37,867 nt of DNA, from positions 1 to 37,867 of the forward strand of contig WJME01000323.1 in NCBI GenBank assembly GCA_014728115.1. The letters run 5' to 3'. The position numbers and the translations under genes are program-made. This stretch comes from Candidatus Zhuqueibacterota bacterium (GTDB lineage Bacteria; Zhuqueibacterota; Zhuqueibacteria; Residuimicrobiales; Oceaniaggregativiventaceae). The notes beneath the pieces are model-generated. The model was not told where the DNA came from and searched no databases. It was given only the letters and a program-made list of their open reading frames with translations. This document shows, in pieces, positions 1 to 7,404 of this stretch (its first letter is position 1; every line of letters begins with the position of its first letter).

Positions 1-2
1 AC

Positions 3-71
3 CGAGCAGAGAAACTCCTAAAGACTCTGGCCACAACCCCTCAATCAGTAAAAATAGAACGTGAGGAATAG
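3..71 (+). CDS. C-terminal end of an unidentified gene (partial)
   Basis: One frame is open from the window edge to a TAG at 69-71 and gives a short, charged, helix-like tail (RAEKLLKTLATTPQSVKIER, then EE). The other two plus frames hit stops at 19-21 and 62-64. The ribosome binding site of the next gene (GAGGA, 63-67) lies inside its last codons, which suggests translational coupling with the DUF4097 gene starting at 76. The tail would fit a HEAT-repeat or anti-sigma-type protein, which are common neighbours of DUF4097 genes, but 22 residues cannot establish a family. The start lies outside the window. Confidence 0.45.
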   Translation, partial: RAEKLLKTLATTPQSVKIEREE

Positions 72-75
72 GATC

Positions 76-1320
76 ATGAAAACAAAGATCAATTTTTTGA
101 CACTCTTAATTTTTGCTCACATTGCATTATTTGCTCAAGAGATAAAGATAAGCGGCGAATCAGGTGATTATATCATCTCTATCGCTAGACAATTCGAGGT
201 CGATAAAGGCGGAACGTTGAGCATCAGCAGAATGAATGCCGATGTCAAGGTGGATACACACGACAACCCTTTTGTGGTTATCCGGGAAAGCATTGAATCT
301 GAAGCATTGACCAGGGAAGAAGCTCAACGTATTGCCCAGGAAACCATCGAGAACTATGAACAGAATGGCAGCAACATCAGCATTCAGGATAAGAGACGTG
401 GGTTTCAGGGCGATCGCAAACTGGATGTCACTGTGCCCGAGACATTCAATGTAAACTGCCAATTGACAGAGGGCGATCTCTCGGCCAGTGGGTTGAAAGG
501 CAATGTGTCGATCCAGACGGCAAACGGAGACGTGAATCTGTCAAATATCGCAGGATCGGTTGACCTGCAGACCGCATCCGGTGATGTAAAACTCGACGAA
601 ATCTCGGGATCTGTCAGAGCACAAACCGCTGTCGGCAATGTGGAATTGCAGGGCATCTATGCGGACGCTCGTATAAATTCTGCCGGTGGAGACATGCGGG
701 TCAAAAATATCAAGGGACAATTAAAGGTCAATACCGCCGGAGGGGATATCGATATTTCTGACGTCGAGAATGATCTCAATGCCAGCACAGCAGGAGGAGA
801 CATTACCGCCACCCACATCAAAGGACGGGCAGGACTCTCTACGATGGGCGGCACCATCCATCTGCAACACATAAGCGGTGAGGTCACTGCAGACAGTAAA
901 GGAGGCAGTATCCAGGGAAACGATATCGGTTCACGCATCAGAGCCCATACGCTGGGCGGAATCATTTCTCTGCAAGATGTACGCGGGCCCGTCGATGCCA
1001 AAACCATGGGCGGAGACGTGGAGGTTGAGATGACCTTGCAGGATTTCAAAAAGCCCCATGCCATCGACCTGGAAACCATGGGCGGCAATATCACCCTGAG
1101 CCTCCCAGAAAAATTACCGGCAACGATCCGTGCAGAGATTCGTATCGATCCTGGTCAAAACATGTTCAAACGGTTCGATATCTATAGCGATTTTCCCCTT
1201 TCCAAATCTTCGCCCGATGAATTTAGCCGCTCGCTAACCTCCACAGGAGAAATCAATGGTGGCGGCGATCCCATCGAGATGAAAGCAAATGGTGGCAACA
1301 TTACCATAAAGAAACGATAA
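76..1320 (+). CDS. Secreted DUF4097-type beta-solenoid protein
   Basis: The 414-residue protein has a signal peptide (MKTKINFLTLLIFAHIALFA, then Gln). A non-repetitive head of about 120 residues follows. Residues ~141-320 are ten consecutive repeats of exactly 18 residues, each with a T-A/M-G-G-D/S-I core, as in the DUF4097 putative-adhesin family. Such repeats should stack as a beta-solenoid. ATG at 76 is preferred over the upstream GTG at 61 because GAGGA at 63-67 is correctly spaced from it and the signal peptide then starts cleanly. There is no lipobox and no sorting domain, so the product is probably periplasmic or released. It lies 15 bases before a paralogous lipoprotein gene, so the two are very probably co-transcribed. 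Function is unknown; an envelope or adhesive role is family-level conjecture. Confidence 0.82.
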   Translation: MKTKINFLTLLIFAHIALFAQEIKISGESGDYIISIARQFEVDKGGTLSISRMNADVKVDTHDNPFVVIRESIESEALTREEAQRIAQETIENYEQNGSNISIQDKRRGFQGDRKLDVTVPETFNVNCQLTEGDLSASGLKGNVSIQTANGDVNLSNIAGSVDLQTASGDVKLDEISGSVRAQTAVGNVELQGIYADARINSAGGDMRVKNIKGQLKVNTAGGDIDISDVENDLNASTAGGDITATHIKGRAGLSTMGGTIHLQHISGEVTADSKGGSIQGNDIGSRIRAHTLGGIISLQDVRGPVDAKTMGGDVEVEMTLQDFKKPHAIDLETMGGNITLSLPEKLPATIRAEIRIDPGQNMFKRFDIYSDFPLSKSSPDEFSRSLTSTGEINGGGDPIEMKANGGNITIKKR

Positions 1321-1335
1321 TTGAGGAGAAAAATG

Positions 1336-2334
1336 ATGAAAAAACAAACGATTGTACTGGCTGCACTATTCATTATCGGCTGCAGCACCGGCAAGTATGG
1401 CCCGGTCAATGCGCGAACCTTTAATGAACCCATCGAAAAAAGCTTTGATGTATCGCCAGGGGGCACGCTGGTGATCAACTCTGATATAGGATCCATCGAT
1501 GTGGATACCGGCGTTTCAGACAAAGTCGAGGTGCTTATCGAACGGGAGATCGATGCCAGCAATGAACGCGTAAAAGAACGGGTTCTCGAAGAGATGAGCC
1601 TGGATTTCGATCACAGCGGTGCTAATGTCACGATCACATTGGATATGCCTAACAATCGCGGCTGGTTTGGGGATCGTAACAGAGTCAAAATCGCCTACAA
1701 AGTCACCGTTCCGCAGCGCTATAATGTAGATCTGTCAACAGCCGGCGGCAGCATCAAAGTGGCGAATCTCGATGGCAGCGTAGATGCACGCTCTTCCGGA
1801 GGTAGCCTGTCGTTTGGTCAGATAGAAGGACCTGTCACAGGAAAGACCTCAGGAGGGAATATCAAGTTGCAGGGATGTGACGGCAATGCGGTTATCAATA
1901 CCTCTGGCGGATCCATTGACATCGGTGAGGTCAATGGCGCGGTAGAGGCAAAGACGTCCGGTGGCGGCATTAACATCCGTTCCGCCAAAGCAAGTGTTCT
2001 CGCCAAAACATCCGGCGGACCGATCAAGGTAGAACAGGTGGACGGGGAAATCGATGCCTCTACGTCAGGAGGAGCAATCAAAGCAACCATCACACGCCAA
2101 CCTCAGGGGGATTGCCGGCTTTCCACTTCAGGCGGTGGTATACATATCACTCTGGCTTCTGATGTGGGTGTGGATCTCGATGCCCGTACCAGTGGAGGTC
2201 GTGTGAGAACCGATTTTCCCATCACGGTACAGGGCGAACTCAAACCCAATGAACTAAGCGGGCCCATCAATGGCGGTGGCCCCCAGCTCTATTTGCGTAC
2301 AACGGGTGGCGGAATCACAGTGTCGAAACAATAG
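1336..2334 (+). CDS. DUF4097-type beta-solenoid lipoprotein
   Basis: The 332-residue protein begins MKKQTIVLAALFIIGC, a lipoprotein signal with Cys16 as the lipidated residue. Its head resembles that of the preceding protein (a block containing PGGTL followed by a basic/acidic helix). Residues ~146-253 contain six tandem 18-residue repeats with a T-S-G-G core, and further GG-rich coils run to the C-terminus. Two ATGs (1333, 1336) follow TTGAGGAG; 1336 gives the better spacing. The protein is clearly a paralogue of its neighbour but is membrane-anchored rather than free. Role unknown. The pair could be one lipid-tethered and one soluble layer of the same envelope structure (inference). Confidence 0.82.
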   Translation: MKKQTIVLAALFIIGCSTGKYGPVNARTFNEPIEKSFDVSPGGTLVINSDIGSIDVDTGVSDKVEVLIEREIDASNERVKERVLEEMSLDFDHSGANVTITLDMPNNRGWFGDRNRVKIAYKVTVPQRYNVDLSTAGGSIKVANLDGSVDARSSGGSLSFGQIEGPVTGKTSGGNIKLQGCDGNAVINTSGGSIDIGEVNGAVEAKTSGGGINIRSAKASVLAKTSGGPIKVEQVDGEIDASTSGGAIKATITRQPQGDCRLSTSGGGIHITLASDVGVDLDARTSGGRVRTDFPITVQGELKPNELSGPINGGGPQLYLRTTGGGITVSKQ

Positions 2335-2390
2335 GTTTACATGCCTAGGCCATTGCGATGTTTTTTATATGATGCACCATAAAAAAATGG

Positions 2391-2431
2391 ACGTCATTCC
2401 TGCATCTCTGCCTGATATGCGGGAATGACGT
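2391..2431 (-). terminator. Long hairpin between convergent genes, probable terminator of the PQQ-dehydrogenase gene
   Basis: Arms ACGTCATTCCTGCAT (2391-2405) and ATGCGGGAATGACGT (2417-2431) pair over 15 positions with a single G-T wobble around an 11-base loop. Read on the minus strand, the stem is followed within three bases by seven T (complement of 2382-2388), which is intrinsic-terminator architecture for the gene ending at 2455. On the plus strand the downstream sequence is only TTATTATA, so termination of the DUF4097 pair would be weaker. The core (GTCATTCC...GGGAATGAC) resembles dispersed palindromic repeats of other bacteria; copy number in this genome cannot be seen here. Confidence 0.65.
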
Positions 2432-2454
2432 TATTATATGACCCTGTGGATCTC

Positions 2455-3552
2455 TTATTCTCTATATGAGATCCGGTAAATAGCTCCCGCCCTGTCATCA
2501 GAGACGAGAATAGAACCATCGGGTAAGCCGATGACATCTACAGGCCGGCCCCAGGCTTGTTCGCCTTGCAACCACCCTTGTGCAAACGGTTTATATTCCA
2601 GCGCCTTATTCCCATTCAGGGTGACCATCATCACCCGATATCCGATCTTGTCGGTTCGATTCCAGGAACCATGCTCGGCGATAAGAACCTGATGTTGATA
2701 CTCTTTGGGAAATTGTTCACCCTCATAAAAAAGCATGCCCAAAGCAGCCACATGGGGGCCCAGACCTTGAACAGGAGGTACAAATTCGTCCTTTGGCTGC
2801 AGTTCACCATATTCAGGATCAGGGATATCCCCCCCGTGCCAAAAAGGATACCCAAAGTGCAATCCCTTTTTCCAGGCGCGGTTCAATTCGTCAGGAGGAC
2901 GATTATCCCCCATCCAGTCACGGCCATTATCGGTAAACCAAAGTTCGTTTGTTTTTGGATGCCAGTCAAATCCTACAGTATTGCGGATTCCTTTGGCATA
3001 GACGTGCAGATCACTGCCATCGGCATTCATGCGCATAATGGTGGCATACACGGGGTTGTCAGGGTTGCAGATATTACAAGGAGCTCCAACAGGCACATAC
3101 AGCTTGTCATCCGGACCAAACCGCATATATTTCCAGCCATGATGTTCATCTTGCGGAAAAGAATCATTCACCACCACGGGATCGGGAGGCGAATCGAGTC
3201 GATTTTCAATATCATCAAAACGGATCACACGGCTGTTTTCCGCGACATAGAGGGCACCTTGTCTGAAATCCACGCCATTGGGCATATCCAAACCACTGGC
3301 GACAGTAAAAACCTTGTCCACTCGATAATCGTTATTATTATCCCGCAGGGCATAGACCCGGCCATCTCTGCGGGTGCCTACAAAAACAATGCCCTGTGGA
3401 GAGAGGACCATGGAACGGGCATTGGGTACATTGTCACTATAAATCGTAATTTCGAATCCATGGGGTAATTCTATCTGTTCCAGAGGCAAATCCCGGGCAC
3501 ACGCCAGAGAAACTCCCAATAACGTGAGCAGCAACAGCTTTTTGGGATGCAT
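2455..3552 (-). CDS. PQQ-dependent sugar (sorbosone/aldose) dehydrogenase-like lipoprotein
   Basis: The 365-residue protein belongs to the soluble glucose/sorbosone dehydrogenase beta-propeller family, whose members oxidise aldoses with pyrroloquinoline quinone. Visible hallmarks are DEHHGWKYMRFGPDD (candidate catalytic His), GIRNTVGFDWHP (Arg-Asn pair), FTDNGRDW, AEHGSWNR and GRPVDV near the end. The N-terminus carries a lipoprotein signal ending SLAC (Cys18), so the enzyme probably sits in the periplasm on a membrane. The ATG at 3552 has AAGGAG seven bases upstream. It is a single-gene unit with a strong palindrome in its leader (3572-3592) and a terminator at 2391-2431. No PQQ biosynthesis genes are in the window, so cofactor supply is unknown, and some family members have untested cofactor use. 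Confidence 0.85.
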   Translation of the reverse strand: MHPKKLLLLTLLGVSLACARDLPLEQIELPHGFEITIYSDNVPNARSMVLSPQGIVFVGTRRDGRVYALRDNNNDYRVDKVFTVASGLDMPNGVDFRQGALYVAENSRVIRFDDIENRLDSPPDPVVVNDSFPQDEHHGWKYMRFGPDDKLYVPVGAPCNICNPDNPVYATIMRMNADGSDLHVYAKGIRNTVGFDWHPKTNELWFTDNGRDWMGDNRPPDELNRAWKKGLHFGYPFWHGGDIPDPEYGELQPKDEFVPPVQGLGPHVAALGMLFYEGEQFPKEYQHQVLIAEHGSWNRTDKIGYRVMMVTLNGNKALEYKPFAQGWLQGEQAWGRPVDVIGLPDGSILVSDDRAGAIYRISYRE

Positions 3553-3571
3553 AATTCAACTCCTTTTTCAA

Positions 3572-3592
3572 TGGTTATGTAAGACATAACCA
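3572..3592 (-). promoter_or_regulatory. 21-base perfect palindrome upstream of the sugar dehydrogenase gene
   Basis: Arms TGGTTATGT and ACATAACCA are perfectly complementary around a three-base centre (AAG). The site ends 20 bases before the ATG at 3552. As DNA it has the size and symmetry of a repressor operator; as RNA it would be a nine-pair hairpin just upstream of the ribosome binding site. No regulator gene is adjacent. Operator function is inference. Confidence 0.5.
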
Positions 3593-3671
3593 CGAGACAG
3601 GATCGACAATTCCCATCGAGTTGGGCAACAAAGGAAAGGGTCTCTGATAGCGATGAAGAGAGGTGGACTCT

Positions 3672-4667
3672 TTATTTCAGCATCAGTGTGGCATCACCGA
3701 GACTGAAAAAGCGATAGCGCTGTTTGACCGCCTCGGCATAGGCAGCGAGCACGCGTTCCCTTCCATAAAACGCAGAGACGAGAAGCATGAGTGTGGATTT
3801 TGGGAGGTGAAAATTGGTAACAAGCCCCTTGACCGGCATACGGAATCGATAACCCGGATAGATAAACAGTTCTGACCAGCCTTTACCGGGCTGGATCTGT
3901 CCGGTTTCCTGGGCACTGGTTTCCAAAGCTTTAAGAGTTGTCGTGCCCACGACGAATAGCCGGTTTGCGTTTTGTATGGCTTGCGCGGTTTCCGGTGTGA
4001 TCTCGAAATATTCAGCTTCCATGCGATGGCCGGTGATAGATGTATCACGAACCGGCAGAAACGTACCAAAGCCGACATGCAGCGTCACCGTGGCAAACTG
4101 CACCCCCATGGCTTTGATGCGCCGGATAAGATGGGGTGTAAAATGAAGTCCGGCAGTAGGTGCAGCCAGTGAGCCGGGTGTCCGGGCATAGACCGTCTGA
4201 TATTCTTCACCCACAGCACGATGAATGTACGGCGGATTGGGATAAAGATAGTGATCCACGATCTCTTTGACCGGTCGATTGAATTGCACGATAAAAATAT
4301 CGTTCTGCTGTTCCACGACCTCGGCAAGCAGATCATCGAATTCGAACACATTGCCGACGCGAACCCTGGAGCATTTAATGCGACAGCGCACCGTGTTTTC
4401 ATCCACAGGCTGCATCAGGATCATCTCGGCAGCTGCGCCCGTGCTCTTGCGCCCGATCAGCTTGTTCTTCATCACCCGGCTCTGGTTTATGGCAATAACA
4501 TCCCCTTGCTGCAAATATTCGGGTAATTGATAAAAGCGGCGATGCTCCAGATCATCACCCTTGAGCACCATCAAACGTGAGGTACTGCGCGGGGTAACGG
4601 CTGTTTGGGCGATGAGCTCCGAGGGTAAGAAATAATCAAAATCTGAAAGATTCAATGGCAAACGCAT
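3672..4667 (-). CDS. queA: S-adenosylmethionine:tRNA ribosyltransferase-isomerase
   Basis: QueA transfers and isomerises the ribosyl group of S-adenosylmethionine onto 7-aminomethyl-7-deazaguanine at the tRNA wobble position, giving epoxyqueuosine; it is cytoplasmic. The 331-residue protein has family signatures throughout: an N-terminal FDYFLPSELIAQ, GDVIAINQSRV, GSLAAPTAGLHFT, TLHVGFGTFLPV, VTNFHLPKSTLMLLVSAF and YRFFSLGDATLML at the C-terminus. Length is normal. I chose the ATG at 4667 because it aligns with the usual QueA start; a longer reading frame to 4748 adds 27 unlikely residues. No clear Shine-Dalgarno precedes the start. Other queuosine genes (tgt, queG) are absent here, and the gene stands alone between a sugar dehydrogenase and a divergent DUF1848 gene. 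Confidence 0.95.
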   Translation of the reverse strand: MRLPLNLSDFDYFLPSELIAQTAVTPRSTSRLMVLKGDDLEHRRFYQLPEYLQQGDVIAINQSRVMKNKLIGRKSTGAAAEMILMQPVDENTVRCRIKCSRVRVGNVFEFDDLLAEVVEQQNDIFIVQFNRPVKEIVDHYLYPNPPYIHRAVGEEYQTVYARTPGSLAAPTAGLHFTPHLIRRIKAMGVQFATVTLHVGFGTFLPVRDTSITGHRMEAEYFEITPETAQAIQNANRLFVVGTTTLKALETSAQETGQIQPGKGWSELFIYPGYRFRMPVKGLVTNFHLPKSTLMLLVSAFYGRERVLAAYAEAVKQRYRFFSLGDATLMLK

Positions 4668-4989
4668 TTGTTGAGATGAATGATAACATGAAAATGAATT
4701 TATTGGATCCAGAGTTGAATTGCAATAAAAATTTTGCAAAAAAGCCATTCTTTGAATGGATTCATGGCGACCGGACTGAAATTATAAAATCAATAATTAT
4801 ATTGACTTATTCTAATTTTTTGCTTTTTGTGGCTTTCGTGGATCATTCAGATCAAGATCAAAAGCACTTTAATGTATTGCGGCTGATATTTTGACAATTC
4901 TTTTTCTCTGATCTCTGTGTTGATTATTTTCTTTGAATTCACTACTTTTTAGATGGATTTTTATTGATTCGAATCTAAAGACAAATCGG
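4668..4989. promoter_or_regulatory. Divergent AT-rich intergenic region between queA and the DUF1848 gene
   Basis: About 320 bases without a credible gene; the two reading frames that overlap it are continuations into queA or low-quality. It must hold the promoters of both flanking genes, but I see no confident -35/-10 pair. Two symmetric sites stand out: CCATTC-TTT-GAATGG at 4745-4759, about 80 bases before queA, and the perfect ten-base palindrome GATTCGAATC at 4966-4975, 14 bases before the DUF1848 start. Confidence 0.45.
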
Positions 4990-5862
4990 ATGGTCATGAT
5001 TATATCGGCGAGCAGACGGACGGATATTCCGGCATTTTACAGTTTGTGGTTTGAACATCGCATAAAAGCGGGATTTTGCCAGGTACGCAATCCGTTCAAT
5101 GCTTCGCAATTGCGCCACGTGTCGCTCGAGCCGCAGGTGGTAGATGCGTTTGTCTTTTGGACCCGCAATGCCCATAAATTTATACCCACTGTCAACAGTT
5201 TGATACAGAGCGGCTACCAGGCCTTCTTTTTATATACACTTACCGGTTATGGCCCCCCATTGGAGAAATTTCTCGCACCGACTGAAACGCTGATCGAGAC
5301 ATTTTGTCGCCTTTCCGGATTGATCGGATCGGAACGCATTGCCTGGCGCTATGATCCTATCCTCATCGCAGACGAGTCGCCATTTACCTGGCGAGATCAT
5401 GCGCGACGGTTTCGGCAATTGGCCCAAAACCTTGAAGGAGCCACCCATCGTGTCATCATCAGCTTTACAGACTGGTATGCCAAAACCCAACAGCATCTGG
5501 GAGCCTTTCCATGGTCATGGCATCTTGAACCGGACAAGCAAACTGCGGAAAAATTTTTACAGTGGATCATAGAGTGTGCAGAGTCGCATGGCATGACCAT
5601 CCACCTCTGTGCAAAACCAGGGTTCGAGACTGTGCAAAGAGGAAAATGTATCGATGCGGAATGGATCAACCAGGCCACCGGAAAATCAATTCGAATCAAA
5701 AGAGACAAAGGTCAGAGACCCAGTTGTTTATGCGATGAGAGTATCGATATCGGATGCTATAATACTTGCGGACATGGATGCCAGTATTGCTATGCTACGC
5801 GCAGTCATTCCCGGGCCAGGTATTATCGTCGACAGCATGATCCCGAACAATCCTTTTTATAG
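4990..5862 (+). CDS. DUF1848 protein with C-terminal radical-SAM-like Cys cluster
   Basis: The 290-residue protein matches the DUF1848 family: the N-terminal MIISASRRTDIPAFY block, a VRNPFNA segment, VDAFVFWTRNA, and IAWRYDPIL in the middle. The C-terminus has CLC (C246, C248), C256, and then CGHGCQYCYA (C260, C264, C267), which is the CxxxCxxC spacing of radical-SAM enzymes placed at the end rather than the start of the protein. Family knowledge: DUF1848 is functionally uncharacterised and noted for this iron-sulfur-like motif. The start is ATG 4990 or 4996; an upstream TTG at 4933 is unlikely because family similarity begins at MIISASRR. It is a single gene, convergent with the next one 19 bases away. 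A link to SAM chemistry alongside queA is tempting but unsupported. Confidence 0.85.
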   Translation: MVMIISASRRTDIPAFYSLWFEHRIKAGFCQVRNPFNASQLRHVSLEPQVVDAFVFWTRNAHKFIPTVNSLIQSGYQAFFLYTLTGYGPPLEKFLAPTETLIETFCRLSGLIGSERIAWRYDPILIADESPFTWRDHARRFRQLAQNLEGATHRVIISFTDWYAKTQQHLGAFPWSWHLEPDKQTAEKFLQWIIECAESHGMTIHLCAKPGFETVQRGKCIDAEWINQATGKSIRIKRDKGQRPSCLCDESIDIGCYNTCGHGCQYCYATRSHSRARYYRRQHDPEQSFL

Positions 5863-5881
5863 CACAAACAAACAGTCAAAC

Positions 5882-6226
5882 TCATAACTCTTGAAAAAAC
5901 CTCTTGATCGACTCGACCCACTTTTCCAGAATTGAACCGTCGGATTTTTCAGGGGGATAATAGCGATTCAATTCCCGTTGAATATCCTCGACCCCTAATA
6001 AAAGACTGACATCCAATAAATTTTGCATATCCTCGATATTGGCAAGCAGCCGCTCTTTGTGGCGCGGGTGAATATCAGCCTCATACATGACCAATTCCCG
6101 CATTTTCTTCAAAAGGGTTTGCAGATCCGGAAAGGGATTCTGCCGCAGCGTTTCCCGCATCGCATCAAGAAGGGTCTGGATATCGCTTGCGTTTTTCAAG
6201 GTGGATTGAGTATTGTTTTCTGACAT
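5882..6226 (-). CDS. Small all-helical hypothetical protein
   Basis: The 114-residue acidic, soluble protein has no signal peptide or membrane segment. Long stretches look amphipathic-helical (around MRETLRQNPFPDLQTLLKKM and IEDMQNLLDVSLLLGVEDIQ), and it contains a Pro-Pro turn (RYYPPEK) before a Trp-containing C-terminal helix. ATG 6226 is preceded by GGAGAG at good spacing, so translation is likely. I recognise no family. It is convergent with the DUF1848 gene and 137 bases downstream of the methyltransferase gene, without clear signs of shared function. Confidence 0.65.
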   Translation of the reverse strand: MSENNTQSTLKNASDIQTLLDAMRETLRQNPFPDLQTLLKKMRELVMYEADIHPRHKERLLANIEDMQNLLDVSLLLGVEDIQRELNRYYPPEKSDGSILEKWVESIKRFFQEL

Positions 6227-6363
6227 TCACTCTCCGGCATTTATCCTGTTTTTCCGGGGTATTCAATGTTTTCAACATAAAGCCTGTTTCTCTTTATACC
6301 CGTGTACAGTAATTCCGCTATGATAGAATTGATATTGCTCACGATTTGAATTCTTGCACGTTG

Positions 6364-6969
6364 TTATACGCCAATCATATAATCCCACCAGATAGGGCCT
6401 TTGGCGTATCTTCCTGCTCTCAGGTCAGAGCTTTCGATGATATGTCTCGCTTCTTCCAGTGTAAAAGTGGTTCTGAATTTTTTAATCAATAAAGCCAGAA
6501 CCATTCGTCTCAAATCCGTGATCAAAATTTTTCCCTGAGCAGATGTGACCCTTTCGATCTCATTCAACATATTGACAGGTTTTTCGACGATATGGAGCAT
6601 ATAGGTGTTGATCACCATATCAAACGAATCATCCGAAAAATCGAGTTTTTGCACATCCCCTTCCAGAAATTGAATGCGGTCACTAGTATTCGATTGTTCG
6701 GCAAGTGATTGCGCCATATGCAACAGGGGTTGGGCTAAATCGACACCCACGATTTCTGCTTTGGGAAAGCGTTTTGCAATTTCGATACAGACCGCTCCAA
6801 AACCGCACCCGGCATCGAGAACCCTTCCTTTTTGGAATCCGCTTCGTTCGAGCAATTCAGCCAATCGCTTTCCGGTTCTTGCTATATTTTTCGCATTTCG
6901 TTTATAATATCCATGTGCCCATTCCTGATCGCTGAAAATCCGTGGATGAAACAATTCGATTCGTTGCAT
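6364..6969 (-). CDS. Class I SAM-dependent methyltransferase
   Basis: The 201-residue protein has a complete Rossmann-type methyltransferase core: motif I VLDAGCGFGAV, the acidic strand-2 end IVGVDLA, FLEGDVQKLDF, the motif IV region FDMVINTYMLHIV, and ILITDLRR. It resembles the UbiE/Methyltransf_11 group, which acts on small molecules; the substrate is unknown. The reading frame extends to 7047, but ATG 6969 is chosen because GGAGG lies four bases upstream and the extension (VSKDETVTNRSV) does not look conserved. No signal peptide, so cytoplasmic. Confidence 0.85.
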   Translation of the reverse strand: MQRIELFHPRIFSDQEWAHGYYKRNAKNIARTGKRLAELLERSGFQKGRVLDAGCGFGAVCIEIAKRFPKAEIVGVDLAQPLLHMAQSLAEQSNTSDRIQFLEGDVQKLDFSDDSFDMVINTYMLHIVEKPVNMLNEIERVTSAQGKILITDLRRMVLALLIKKFRTTFTLEEARHIIESSDLRAGRYAKGPIWWDYMIGV

Positions 6970-7183
6970 ATTTCCTCCAAAGATCATGATTGAGATATAA
7001 ACGGAACGATTTGTCACGGTCTCATCTTTAGAGACGTAAATAAGCAAAGTTTATTACAAGGGTTCGTATCATTTTTTACAATTTGGCTGTAAGCCCAATC
7101 TTGTGATATGGGCAAGTAAAAAAACAGACCCACCCTAAAAACTGTCTCACGTCAACTAACCGGCCGAATGATCGGTATGGGGA

Positions 7184-7366
7184 TTAGGATGATTTCCGGA
7201 TTTTTCTATATTGAAACAGAGAATACAAATTAAAGATAATGGACAAGCCGTAAAAAAAGCCTTCAAAAAAATCAACGACCGAAACAGGAGGCGCATACCG
7301 GCTCAACAAAATACCCGCGACAAGAGCAAGAATACCTATGGTTCGGATCACATGGGGATCTTTCAT
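7184..7366 (-). CDS. Small two-helix inner-membrane protein
   Basis: The 60-residue protein has two predicted membrane segments, IRTIGILALVAGILLSRY and FFEGFFYGLSIIFNLYSLF, and a short basic tail (RKIRKSS). GAGAGGAA is eight bases before ATG 7366, which supports translation. No family recognised. It lies 38 bases downstream of the GT2 gene on the same strand and may be the last gene of the glycosyltransferase unit (GT8-GT2-this). Such small proteins often accompany envelope glycan genes, but no role can be assigned. Confidence 0.6.
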   Translation of the reverse strand: MKDPHVIRTIGILALVAGILLSRYAPPVSVVDFFEGFFYGLSIIFNLYSLFQYRKIRKSS

Positions 7367-7404
7367 ACTCGATTCCTCTCAGTGGACTAGCGGTTCATAT
7401 CATA

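Noticed and set aside
2557..3468. 303-codon plus-strand reading frame
   Set aside because: Lies fully antisense to the sugar dehydrogenase gene and has no family motif; a shadow frame.
4966..4975. T-loop-like GATTCGAATC as part of a tRNA gene
   Set aside because: No acceptor, D or anticodon stems can be formed around it; it is a simple palindrome.
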